Below, one piece after another: positions 14,401-23,360 of a stretch of 64,000 nt of DNA (position 1 is its first letter; the number at the start of each line of letters is the position of its first letter). Under the pieces are notes generated by a model that had not been told where the DNA came from, did no database searches, and was given only the letters and a program-made list of their open reading frames with translations. Source of the DNA: Argopecten irradians (Eukaryota; Mollusca; Bivalvia; Pectinida; Pectinidae); the NCBI RefSeq assembly GCF_041381155.1, contig NC_091141.1, positions 23,456,828 to 23,520,827 on the forward strand, written 5' to 3'. The position numbers were made by a program, and so were the translations under genes.

Positions 14401-17400
14401 TCGGAAATCAATCGTACGTCTGGTAAGCCTATATTTTTATTATGAATCCTGTATTTAGGTTATATATACAGTATACCTTGCGAATGGTATTTTTGTTAAA
14501 TTGGGTATTTCTGTTGGTGTTTTTTATTTTCATTTGTGTTCGCTATGCTCTAACTTCGCAAAAATATACTCATTATTTTACTGGCTGCTGCTGAAGCTCC
14601 GTTTTTTACAGATGTGATATATGTATGTAATGAAATACATTTATATAACAGAAACCATAATTGAGAATGATTGTCAATTTATTAATTGACTAGCATATCC
14701 AGAACAACTGGATAACTGAACAATTAACACAAACTTGTGTTACAAAACATTACAAAATATAAAATCAATTATGAACATAAAAAATAGCATCTATAAAAAA
14801 GGTTGCGAACCAAAAAAGGCCTTACACAAATTACGGCCAGAGCCACTCAACAACGTAAACAGTAGTTTTGCAAATAAATCGACATAAAAAATAAGGGAGA
14901 GGTGGGTGGGTACCAAAAATCTTTTCTGAAAAACAGGACGCTTCTTTGTCTTAGTGCGAGTAGTGCGAGTTCTAATTATAGCTTGCTCAGGGGAGATTAC
15001 TCTATATCGTTCAACGGTTTAAATCTCCCCTGGAGCAAGGGAAATAACTCGAGTTGCCTAAAGTCAACAATCATAAAAAACTATGAACATAGATCACACA
15101 AAATTAATTATCCACGCTACGCTACATAATTTACATTTGTGTTCGCTATGCTCTAACTTCGCAAAAATATACTCATTATTTTACTGGCTGCTGCTGAAGC
15201 TCCGTTTTTTACAGATGTGATATGTAATGAAATATATAACAGAAACCATAATTGAGAATGATTGTCAATTTATTAATTGACTAGCATATCCAGAACAACT
15301 GGATAACTGAACAATTAACACAAACTTGTGTTACAAAACATTACATAATATAAACTCAATTATGAACATAAAAAATAGCATCTATAAAAAAGGTGGCGAA
15401 CCAAAAAAGGCCACAAAAAAGCCACCCAAAAGCGCAGCCAGAAAAATTGGGAAAGTGGATCATCTGTCCTGTTATCTAACCAGATACACATTTGAGACAG
15501 GGAAAGTACCAATGACGTTATATTTTGAAATTAACCTCATATAAAAAATAGGATAAATTGAAATAAGAATTTTAATATTACAACACATCCTCACAAATGA
15601 GCGAGGTTAAGAAATGGTCGAACATTTATAATTACATATAATATATGCAAATACAGTTGAATCTTTATAACTTGGAACAAACCCAGCAGCCAAATGCTGA
15701 CCTGAGTAACAACCAAGCATATCACAATACGAATCATCTTAACAAGCGAGCTAGATTAACTTGGACACATACTGATATCTGATAAAAGTAGGAATAGTTC
15801 AAACCATGATTAAACCAGCAGCCAAATGCTGAACTAGCTCTACACAGTAATCAATTTAGTATTTACACATACAATGAAACTATAACATATAAAAACATAA
15901 ATGTAGGAGCCAAAATTATATGCAGACCAAGGAAAACCATATGAAAAATTCTACAAAATATGAAACACACAATTAAGTTGGCACAAATTATCAATAGCTT
16001 ATGAGACAGCATAACATTTGTATAGGAATAATAAACCTCAGCAGCCAAATGCTGACCTGAGTGAAAATTATCCTGATAGAACAAATATAAATACAAGTAG
16101 CACCATGTAAAGGTAACAAATATATAAACCAACTGCGATAACTTATCACAAACAGAAATAAGTATGATAATTTGAACAGTTGGTTGTGAGCATCAATGGA
16201 ACTGTTAGAAACATATAAGCAATATGAACTCAGCAGCCAAATGCTGACCTGAGATACATGCATGCCTAGTTACAACACAAATGACTTCAACCGAACATAA
16301 CGACGGACTGCGTCAGAGTTTCAGCGGCCCATTTTCTGAATAGCATGTTCAGAAAACCCTAAGTTAGCAGCCTCTGTAGCAGCCCCAATGCGAAAGCTAT
16401 GGCCTTTATACTCGGCAGGCATAAAACAGACAACAGATATGACAAGGAGGCAGACAGATGTAGCAAAACCCGATGACCTTACACATATGGAGAAAGAATA
16501 CTTTATCCCAGAAAACATAGATGCATCGCATCTGTTTACCTATGTCGATTTCGAAGCATCTGGACATTTTGCTAATACGGAGATGTGGAAAGCCCTTCTG
16601 GAGCACGTTGTGATGAAACATGCAGCGCTGAGAACTCATTTTGTGCAGCGAAGAGACAGTTACGGAAAAAGTACTTACACTAGAGTTGTGACTCCGGCTG
16701 AAAAAACGGAACTAAACTTCAAAGTCGTCGAAAGGGGGTCAATTAATAGAAACGAACGAATACCATCAGATATGACCATGTACAGATTCTTCCCAGAAAC
16801 TGATTTTCCACTTCGTCTTTTATTTGAAGAAGCAGATGGAAAGTGTTATATTAGAATGGTGTTCTCACATCTGACCTTTGATATGACATCGATAATGCTT
16901 GTTTTGGAGGACATTCAAAACTTCAAGATCAACGCAGATGTACAAGTTCCAGGATCAATGACCAAAGATATAGCTGGCCACGTGAATGAACGCCTACGCG
17001 AACACGAAAATGCATTGAAAGAATATTGGAAACGCAAAATACCTGCAGGTTTATCTTCATTATCCATGGCTGACACTGAGAGAGAGATCCCCCAAGAGAT
17101 AAATATCTCAACAACAACAGCTCATATACCTCAACAACTTGTTCTGAAACTAGCACAGTTTTGCCGAAACAACGAGATTACCCAGTTTCAATTGATGGTG
17201 ACAGCATATCAGATTCTTCTTCATGTTGTCACCAGAGTAGACACCATTTGTGTTTTAACCTTGGCAGACATGCGAATGTTATTTCCACAATTTCAACGGG
17301 ATATAGGATGCATGGTGAACAAAGTTCCGCTTTTCCTGTCCTTATCAAAAGAACGTACAATCAACAACCTACTTATAGAAAACGGAAAGGACATTTGGAT

Positions 17401-19694
17401 GATGCTTAACAGTGGCTTGTATCCCTTCAGGCAGATTGTAAATGAGGTTTCTGCCAGAAATGATGACCCTGACGCCATTTTCAGACACATGCTGGTATAC
17501 AGAGACTTCCAAAGAGCAAACACAGAGGAAAAAGGTGGTTACGTGAAACTGTTAAACGCTGTGTCGCCAAACAACATGCATGAGACTGTGATGGTAGTAT
17601 GGAATGATCGTATTAACAGAGCGTTGAATTTAGAACTCGAACACAACACACTGATTATTAGCAAGCCGGAAGCAGAATCCATTTTGCAGCTTCTAATCAG
17701 CATATTAGAGTATCTTATCGACCATGGTGATTCTACAATGAATGATATGACTCGTGAGTTCAACCATGCGGCACAACTGATACATCCTGTAGGCTCGGAA
17801 ATCAATCGTACGTCTGGTAAGCCTATATTTTTATTATGAATCCTGTATTTTGGTTATATATATAGTATACCTTGCGAATGGTATTTTTGTTAAATTGGGT
17901 ATTTTTGTTGGTGTTTTTTTTATTTTCATTTAAAACTATAATTTAATTTTCTTGTACATTAAATCAACGATGAAAATATTATATCTATAAGGATATTGTC
18001 ACACATTGGTGTTAATATCGAATGGGGTTAGCAAAGGAAGTGTCACGGAGCATAAAGTCTAATCCTTATTCTCAACCATACCTATATATGATTGCAGTTA
18101 AATTGATTTGGATTTCTCAGTATAGATTAAGTAAATTAGTGACATAGCAAGGCATCCATTGACTCGTACACCATATGTAATGAACTTTCACCTACTATTA
18201 ATACTATTCAATACTATTAATATGCATGGTGGAAATAAATTCCAATTTTCAATAAATTCTACAAAAACATGGATTGACTAGATGTTTGATGAAAAGATAG
18301 CATACGAGAGACCATGTTTCATTCCATGATACGAGAAAAATGACAGAAAAGAATAACCTTTCAAGTCAGAAGGTTACTGGTTTTATTTAGAAAGTCTAGT
18401 GTGCATGTTTTATAAGTAATTTGCATCCTCTGGTAAACATTGTTGTGCTGCAACTTAATTATAATCAATATATTGATCTACATCTACTTACAGCTCTGTA
18501 AACGAACTGAGTGGCTTGGCGATCAAGATATTATTTAAATTAGAATGAATTATATCGGGAAATAACCTCTTTAAAGCTTCTTTGAAAAGGACATAATAGC
18601 ACGCATTTAATTAAATGATGCTCAACATTAACAAGAAGAAAATATTCAGTTAGATAAAACAAATACGATATGGAACGCAATCTAACAAATACCATAGCGC
18701 ACTACATTGCAAATACAAATGTAACTATCCTAGAGCATGCGATAGATATGCATTAACCGAGAAAGAAACAGTTGATTTTCGAAACTCCAACTTACAAAGA
18801 CCCTGTGTGATTGTGTTGGGTCTTTAATAAAAGTTTGATGGTGCAATTGAATAAATTTAACTCGAATATTCTCATAAATAGAACTCGTTATATATTTTGG
18901 GTCCGTTGACATAACGTTATTTAAAGTTAAACTCAATCAAACATCGAGTCATTGAATTACAGAATTTGAAAACCTGTTCAGTTACGCTTGAAAAATTTCT
19001 ATTATGTATTGAATATTTTACTGTTTCAGAAATATCAATAGCATCAGGTGAATTTCTGAAGCAGACACGTAATGGCTGGAATCACCGAGTTCAGTTATCA
19101 GTGTGTCGCGACCAAGATGGCGATCAAGTACTGGTGAAGTGGCGAAGGACAAAGAATCACCGATCTCGGGAGATTTATGGCAAAGACATAGAATCAGTTG
19201 ACAGGGGAACTTGCAATGGTAGTTCATTTTATTGTCTTCTTCTGGTACCTTTGATACACATTTCATCGTTTAACAATCTACGCATTTGAAAATTATTTGT
19301 TCTACTAAGAGATATATTTGTAGCACCACAAGCTATTTTGACAGTATTGATATCCGATTTCAAGTAGCAATAACGGATTTCAGCAAATACTTTATCTCTA
19401 AATAAGAAAGTTAGTTTCTTTTTATTGCGACTCTATTATTTGTATGGTGTTTCAAAATGCTATGTACTTGGTAATATTGATATTATGCAACAAAAACATG
19501 GATTTAAGGCCATAAGAGACAGATATAATTGTATGTTTTCAGGTTTACATGCTCTAACTGTTTCCACGAAAGAAAGGAATGAAAGGGTGTACACCTTCAT
19601 GACCCCAAACAAGCAATTATGCGATACTATCACGAGCTGCTTACTGGACAGATTGGAGGGCGCTCGCACTAAGGGCCAGAACACAAAATTGTGA
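5322..19694 (+). CDS. Animal type I polyketide synthase, KS-AT-DH-(ER)-KR-ACP-C-PH-like, 5' partial
   Basis: Gene-level entry. Exons 5322-5482, 6446-6649, 6864-7045, 7216-7390, 7787-14422, 19030-19218 and 19543-19694 all have GT-AG borders, and their phases join into one frame of 2565 codons ending in TGA at 19692-19694. The enzyme should load acyl units, condense them (KS), reduce (KR) and dehydrate (DH) the beta-carbon on its carrier domain. KS Cys (6598-6600) and both His codons (7387-7389, 7915-7917), AT Ser (8716-8718), DH His and Asp (9625-9627, 10108-10110), the KR Ser/Tyr motif and ACP Ser (12904-12906) are all present. The ER region lacks a visible nucleotide-binding motif. There is no thioesterase; instead an NRPS-like condensation domain and a PH-like tail follow the ACP. 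The first 60-70 KS residues and the start codon lie outside the window. Product unknown. Alternative: an inactive paralogue, but no frame break is seen. Confidence 0.88.
6446..6649 (+). CDS. PKS exon: ketosynthase active-site cysteine
   Basis: Acceptor AAAG at 6442-6445, donor GTATGT at 6650. Joining in phase 1 restores the GVMNDDY stretch. The exon carries the nucleophile motif [10 protein letters not shown], with Cys at 6598-6600. Open frame upstream of the acceptor is intron. Confidence 0.9.
6864..7045 (+). CDS. PKS exon: ketosynthase core
   Basis: Acceptor GGCAG ending at 6863, donor GTAACA at 7046. It encodes [10 protein letters not shown] and the [11 protein letters not shown] motif, standard KS core elements. 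It starts in phase 1 and ends in phase 0. Confidence 0.9.
7216..7390 (+). CDS. PKS exon: ketosynthase first catalytic His
   Basis: Acceptor AAAG ending at 7215, donor GTAAG at 7391. It encodes [14 protein letters not shown] and ends inside the EAHG motif. The catalytic His is codon 7387-7389, and the rest of the motif (TGTPVGDP) opens the next exon. Confidence 0.9.
7787..14422 (+). CDS. PKS large exon: end of KS, AT, DH, degenerate ER, KR, ACP, C domain
   Basis: A 6.6 kb uninterrupted exon, acceptor ATAG at 7783-7786, donor GTAAG at 14423. In order: end of KS with [13 protein letters not shown] with GQSVGEV (Gln where His is usual; Ser 8716-8718) and AYHSHYM; DH with [10 protein letters not shown] and the partner Asp in [10 protein letters not shown]; a long linker with a pseudo-reductase region and an ER-like region (about 11040-11530) lacking a glycine-rich cofactor loop; KR with [15 protein letters not shown] and [11 protein letters not shown] with LGIDSM (Ser 12904-12906); then from about 13080 a condensation domain with SHLTFDM at 13471-13491 in place of HHxxxDG. 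The frame stays open 24 nt past the donor (TGA at 14443-14445), so the protein could end here if the intron is retained. Confidence 0.93.
13026..14534. repeat. Direct duplication copy 1 (C-domain coding part and start of intron)
   Basis: This 1.5 kb stretch recurs at 16420-17931, a constant offset of 3394 bp until a 1-base T-run difference near the end. Identity is very high, with a cluster of substitutions in the first 400 bp and few later. It covers the last part of the large PKS exon, its donor site and about 110 bp of intron. Copy 1 is interrupted on its right by the tyrosine-recombinase segment. Confidence 0.93.
14531..14821. repeat. Direct repeat A of the inserted segment
   Basis: About 290 bp, starting with CATTTGTGTTCGCTATGCTC and ending with AACCAAAAAAGGCC. 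It recurs at 15134-15412 with small indels. The pair flanks a roughly 310 bp unique spacer. Duplicated non-coding blocks beside a tyrosine-recombinase remnant recall the split direct repeats of YR retroelements; that link is inference. Confidence 0.85.
14982..15039. repeat. Inverted repeat (17 bp arms) in spacer
   Basis: CTTGCTCAGGGGAGATT at 14982-14998 pairs with AATCTCCCCTGGAGCAAG ending at 15039, with one bulged base. It lies in the unique spacer between direct repeats A and B. Confidence 0.75.
15134..15412. repeat. Direct repeat B of the inserted segment
   Basis: Second copy of the block at 14531-14821, same orientation, with short deletions (for example after GATGTGATAT). The short open frame across its end is low-complexity Lys/Pro-rich translation and is not treated as a gene. 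Confidence 0.85.
15682..16253. repeat. Four copies of a hairpin motif
   Basis: The motif CAGCAGCCAAATGCTG occurs at 15682-15706, 15815-15840, 16037-16061 and 16229-16253. Three copies continue with ACCTGAG, and the last two also have a leading CTC, so CTCAGCA can pair with TGCTGACCTGAG. Each can fold as a stem with a GCCAAA loop. Spacings are about 130, 220 and 190 bp and the spacer sequence is not repeated. They lie immediately downstream (minus strand) of the recombinase remnant. Confidence 0.85.
16270..16424 (-). pseudogene. Tyrosine recombinase C-terminal fragment, nonsense-mutated
   Basis: The minus strand from 16422 encodes 50 residues, including [10 protein letters not shown] (the HxxR part of the tyrosine recombinase active site) and, after one in-frame [12 protein letters not shown] with the putative nucleophilic Tyr, then TAA at 16270-16272. 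The TGA falls where family members usually have Trp (GRW), so it is probably a TGG-to-TGA change. Everything N-terminal is missing, cut at the junction with the duplicated PKS sequence. The family match is from recognised motifs, not a database search. Confidence 0.8.
16419..17816 (+). CDS. Duplicated PKS condensation-domain exon (alternative or tandem exon candidate)
   Basis: A near-identical copy of the C-domain coding part of the large exon, without the KR/ACP part. A possible acceptor, CTCGGCAG, ends at 16418 inside the inserted segment, and the original donor is kept at 17817 (GTAAG). Length is 1398 nt, exactly 466 codons, starting in phase 1 and ending in phase 1. It can therefore splice in frame between the donor at 14422 and the exon at 19030, giving two C domains in tandem, or be skipped. 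The frame has no stop before the donor; SHLTFDM is conserved. Whether it is used cannot be seen. It may also be an assembly artefact from two haplotypes. Confidence 0.6.
16420..17931. repeat. Direct duplication copy 2
   Basis: Second copy of 13026-14534. The left boundary is at CATAAAACAGAC, where similarity starts abruptly; the right boundary is after TTTTCATTT, where copy 1 enters the inserted segment and copy 2 continues into intron sequence (TAAAACTATA). Copy 2 is thus the one in continuity with the original downstream intron. Confidence 0.92.
17932..19029 (+). other. Intron remainder, nothing recognised
   Basis: AT-rich intron sequence between the duplicated exon and the penultimate PKS exon. 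No coding exon or clear repeat was seen. Confidence 0.6.
19030..19218 (+). CDS. PKS exon: first half of PH-like C-terminal domain
   Basis: Acceptor TTTCAG at 19024-19029 after a pyrimidine-rich tract, donor GT at 19219. It starts and ends in phase 1, matching the donors at 14422 and 17816. It encodes [18 protein letters not shown], then a basic strand [15 protein letters not shown] and [12 protein letters not shown], a pattern of short beta strands resembling the start of a PH-superfamily fold. Membership in the PKS transcript is inferred from phase, strand and the lack of another gene between. Confidence 0.65.
19543..19694 (+). CDS. PKS last exon: second half of PH-like domain
   Basis: Acceptor TTTTCAG ending at 19542; TGA at 19692-19694. 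It continues with [20 protein letters not shown] and a predicted amphipathic helix [16 protein letters not shown], as expected for the last strands and C-terminal helix of a PH-like domain. It ends in a basic tail. Confidence 0.65.
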
Positions 19695-20329
19695 TTGAGC
19701 AACACTCAAACTGAATATTGGAATCAAGGTTGTAATTACAATCTTATAGTATTACGAACATTGTTCATTGTAAATATACAAAAACAGTTACAATCGCATA
19801 AGATATCGGACGTGTCATACTCCATATGGAACCTGCTATTACTTACGTAGTGAATATACACGTTTCCTGTATAATCTGTCATTCTTGTAGAATATTTGCA
19901 ATTACATGTAAACATAGGTGAATTTTTCATTTGTTGTTCAATTGTGACATTTTAGTTAATATTATAGTTAAGACGTACGTCTTCATGTGATCTCATTTGT
20001 TTTTCTCATATTTCATTAAGATACCAAGTTTGCAATGGTTAAGACAATAACATATGTCTGTTTTAAGAATATTCCTGGAGTATTTGGTACTTTTACAACC
20101 AAAAGTTTGATATTTAACTCGCATGTTCATTGGAATCTATAACTGTTTTCGTACATGTATTTGCACTACCTAGTAATTAATTTTAAAAGGTAAACGTGTG
20201 ATCCTGTCCCAAAGGCGGTATGTTCCAAACATATCTTTGAAACTTTTTAATATGCATCTCTTAACCCGTTTGAGACATTTTTTCATATGCATGATTCCTT
20301 TGATCTAAATAATACAGTTATTCTGGAAA

Positions 20330-21250
20330 AAACTCAAATGAATAACAGTGGATGTTTGCAATTAACTGAAGGTGACAATTATCAAAAGGTGCAGATTTTT
20401 AATTATTTTTACAATTGAATATTTAAACCATTTTACCTTCGAAATAATTTCATACAGATTTTGTGAGTTATATTTATACCAATCGGAAAACAAAATGGTT
20501 TCAAAATAACCTTTTGAATTTCATAAAATTGTTTTTAATGTATTTTTGACTATTAGGTTTGTTATAGGCTATTCCCATGCCCCGTTGCAAGAGAGGTATT
20601 TGTAGACGGGCTTTGCTATAAGATTTTGCCATGATTCTTTGTAGTCACATGTAAAAGACCTTTTATCTCGATATAACATAAATGCTTAAATAGTATACAT
20701 TTTAGTAGGATATTGAAATCTTTAATATTTATCAATTATGAACTAATACTTATTTTTAACAAGATTTCATATGTTTTATGTTAGGTCAGACTAACTCATT
20801 TTACCTATAACATTATAACATCATATGTGAATATGAAGGATAGGAATAGGGTCACAAAATGTAGTAAAACTCGAGGCTTGCCGAGGGTTTTGTAATATTT
20901 TGTGATCCCGAGGGTAGAATTTCCCTATCCTTCATATCTACATGTGAAAGAGTCTTATTATATAGTATATCTCATGCTTCATAGAAGTGTATATAATATG
21001 CCATCTCCTTCATATCATCTCTTTGATAAACGGTTTTAAAAATAAAGCATAGTCACAATGTATACTTTATATTAAATTCCATGTGAGTAATAGAATGCCT
21101 AAATACAGCGTAACTTCTCCAAACAAAGCCTCCTAAACAGAATAACTTCTTGCAACCGAAACAAACTATACAATGATTACGTAACGATTTCTCATTTTCA
21201 TAATTTAAAAACAATTCCCCGATATCGATTTCAGTAACTAGCTACATATT
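20330..21250. repeat. Diverged non-coding duplication, copy 1
   Basis: Shares ordered phrases with 22690-23360: GGATGTTTG, TTTTTACAA.TGAATATT, CCATTTTACCTT, then TAGGCTATT, CACATGTAAAA, and finally GTAACTTCTC.AAAC..AGCCT followed by AATTCCCCGATA/AATTTCCCAATA. Order and spacing are kept, though many substitutions have accumulated. Confidence 0.65.
20830..20938. repeat. Long imperfect inverted repeat
   Basis: The left arm ATATGAAGGATAGG, then GGGTCACAAAAT and AAAACTCG, pairs with CGAGGGTTTT, ATTTTGTGATCCC and CCTATCCTTCATAT. The two arms are about 50 bp each and meet at a short GAGGCTTGC turn. It looks like a foldback MITE or a transcribed hairpin. Confidence 0.75.
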
Positions 21251-22543
21251 GTAGTCAACAAATAGTTAAACCTACATCTGAGGAGGGGGTCTTGATTATA
21301 ACATAAAAATAAAACATTGTGGTTTGAAAAGAAAGTGATGGTAAGATTCAGATATATCACAATATCTTCCCTTCTCCTAGCTATGTTGTTTTTGCCTTGT
21401 ATCAAATTCAATGTTGAGGTAGAGTAAACAAATGTGAATTTGTGCAATTTTCAAGGAATGTATGGATTTACAATTCCTGACAAGGATGGCTGCTTCATGG
21501 TAAAGAGTCTAGTTAGTAGTGTAGTTGTCTGATAAAAGTCAATAAAACTTTTATTATACTGATTTTTCTCTGGTCAAAACTCGCCATGCGTCATGTATAT
21601 TATGGTCTAAGACTCACTTCTACGCACAATGGTGTACAGATAATCAGTACTTCTTCCGACGTACGTTTTAACTTTGAATTGATGACCATATTTGTATACA
21701 TGGTCTAACCATCAACATGCTATATTTACATTTTTTTAAAAATATTATATATTAACATTTTTACTTAGAAACATATACTACATGATATGATATAAACATG
21801 CATATATAAAAAGGTATTTTCTCACATGAATCTTCATGAATATGCAAATTTTGCTTGCATTTTTTTACGATTGTCATCAACGTACACTGTAAATAATATA
21901 TGTGAAAGTTTGATATACCTGTAATTTTATCGCAAGCTTGATGTGTGTTTTATTCTGCTCATTTTACTATGAATTCAATTGATTTTGTAACATGAAATAT
22001 TTTTTTAAATATGTATAGTACACTTAAAATATAGCCTTAATTTTGTGACATTTTATCCGTTGCTGATTGTTATTGTACAAGTATTTGCACTAAAGGCAAC
22101 AACAAGAAATCTGGTGTAAGGCTATGCTTACTTAGTACTTATTTGCAAACAAAAGAAATACTTTGTTATTTAAAACCCATGTTAATATGAATCACACAGA
22201 TTAATGATTTGCGCGCGTATGTAAATCAATGATCAAACATGGATTTAGATTAAAGTATTTGTCAACGAAATTCAATTGTTACACTGAACTTTTTTGAAAC
22301 ATGTATATTACATTCAAAATGTAATATTGGAGGCTTGACTATCTAATAATGATTGTATTTTTGTAATTTTGTATTTGTACTTTTCAAAGCTTTTGATATA
22401 TTCGTACCAAACATAAACCAAATATCATGTTTAAAGAAGTATGTAAACATGAAAACCTGTCTTTAACACAAACATGTCTTTGAAATGTTTGGTATATATT
22501 TGCATCTTTTTTGACCAGTTCTACCCAAGATAGTAAATAATAG

Positions 22544-22676
22544 ATCGTTTTCATTGCATAGATTTCTTTTGATTTAAAACACTGCCCGATAGGTAGTCAT
22601 TTTAAAAGTCGTCGTTTTCATTGCATAGGTTTCTTTTGATCTAAAACATTGCCCAATAGGTAGTCATTTTAAAAGT
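22544..22676. repeat. Tandem duplication, about 67 bp x 2
   Basis: The unit beginning TCGTTTTCATTGCATAG and ending GTAGTCATTTTAAAAGT occurs twice head to tail with a few substitutions. It sits just before copy 2 of the older large duplication. Confidence 0.8.
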
Positions 22677-22689
22677 AAAAAAAGTCAAA

Positions 22690-23360
22690 ACTCTCAAAAT
22701 AACTAACAACGGATGTTTGAAATAAACTAATAGGGATAATTCTAAAATTCAATTATTTTTACAAATGAATATTGTTACCATTTTACCTTAAAAATAACTT
22801 AGTTATCTTTACAGTAATATGAAAGCAAACGGTAAACAAATAGCGTTTTGAATTTTCATAAAAAACAAATTTTAATATCGATGAGTCTTTGAATAAGGTT
22901 GAAGTAGGCTATTTCAAGGTCACTTGCAAGTTGTATTTGTAAATTTGCTCTAAGGTATTGTCACGATACTTTTATTCACATGTAAAATGTTTTTTATATC
23001 TCAATATTAGTAGTAAAATAATTCATCCATCCATGTTATTTAGTAAATAATATATATTTTTAACAAGTATATCTAATGTTTTATTGTTAATGATTTTACT
23101 AGAGTATCCTCCTGGCCCATGCAAAGTGTAAACTGTTTTGATAAACAGTTTCAAATATAAAATCTAAATGATCATATATGCTCACATTAAATTTCGAATT
23201 TGTGATAAAATGCTTAAATATAGTGTAACTTCTCTAAACTAAGCCTGCTCAGAAGGAATCATCTCATACAACCAAAAAGACTATATCATTTATGTAAGGA
23301 TATTCTCTAACAATAATTAAAAATTTCCCAATAGTGATTTCACTTAGCAATAATATGCTA
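22690..23360. repeat. Diverged non-coding duplication, copy 2
   Basis: Partner of 20330-21250 (see there); somewhat shorter because of deletions, and it lacks the long hairpin found in copy 1. Confidence 0.65.

Larger units (their letters stand above)
14535..16419 (-). mobile_element. Fragment of a tyrosine-recombinase mobile element
   Basis: The 1.9 kb segment between the two copies of the duplicated PKS stretch is unrelated to either. Read on the minus strand it holds the C-terminal end of a tyrosine recombinase (16422 down to 16270), then four copies of a hairpin (16229, 16037, 15815, 15682), then direct repeats B and A. The recombinase is cut off at its N-terminal side exactly at the junction with copy 2. 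Both element ends are therefore inferred only from where host sequence resumes. It could be a DIRS/Ngaro-like or Crypton-like remnant; no reverse transcriptase is left to decide. Confidence 0.6.

Noticed and set aside
8305..14411. Several open frames on the minus strand within the PKS exon
   Set aside because: They are antisense shadows of a strongly conserved coding exon and have no motif of their own.
14423..14445. True C-terminus of the PKS at 14445
   Set aside because: A consensus donor GTAAG starts at 14423 and phase-matched exons follow; termination at 14445 remains possible only with intron retention.
15326..15544. Small Lys/Pro-rich protein
   Set aside because: It overlaps direct repeat B and its frame is not kept in repeat A.
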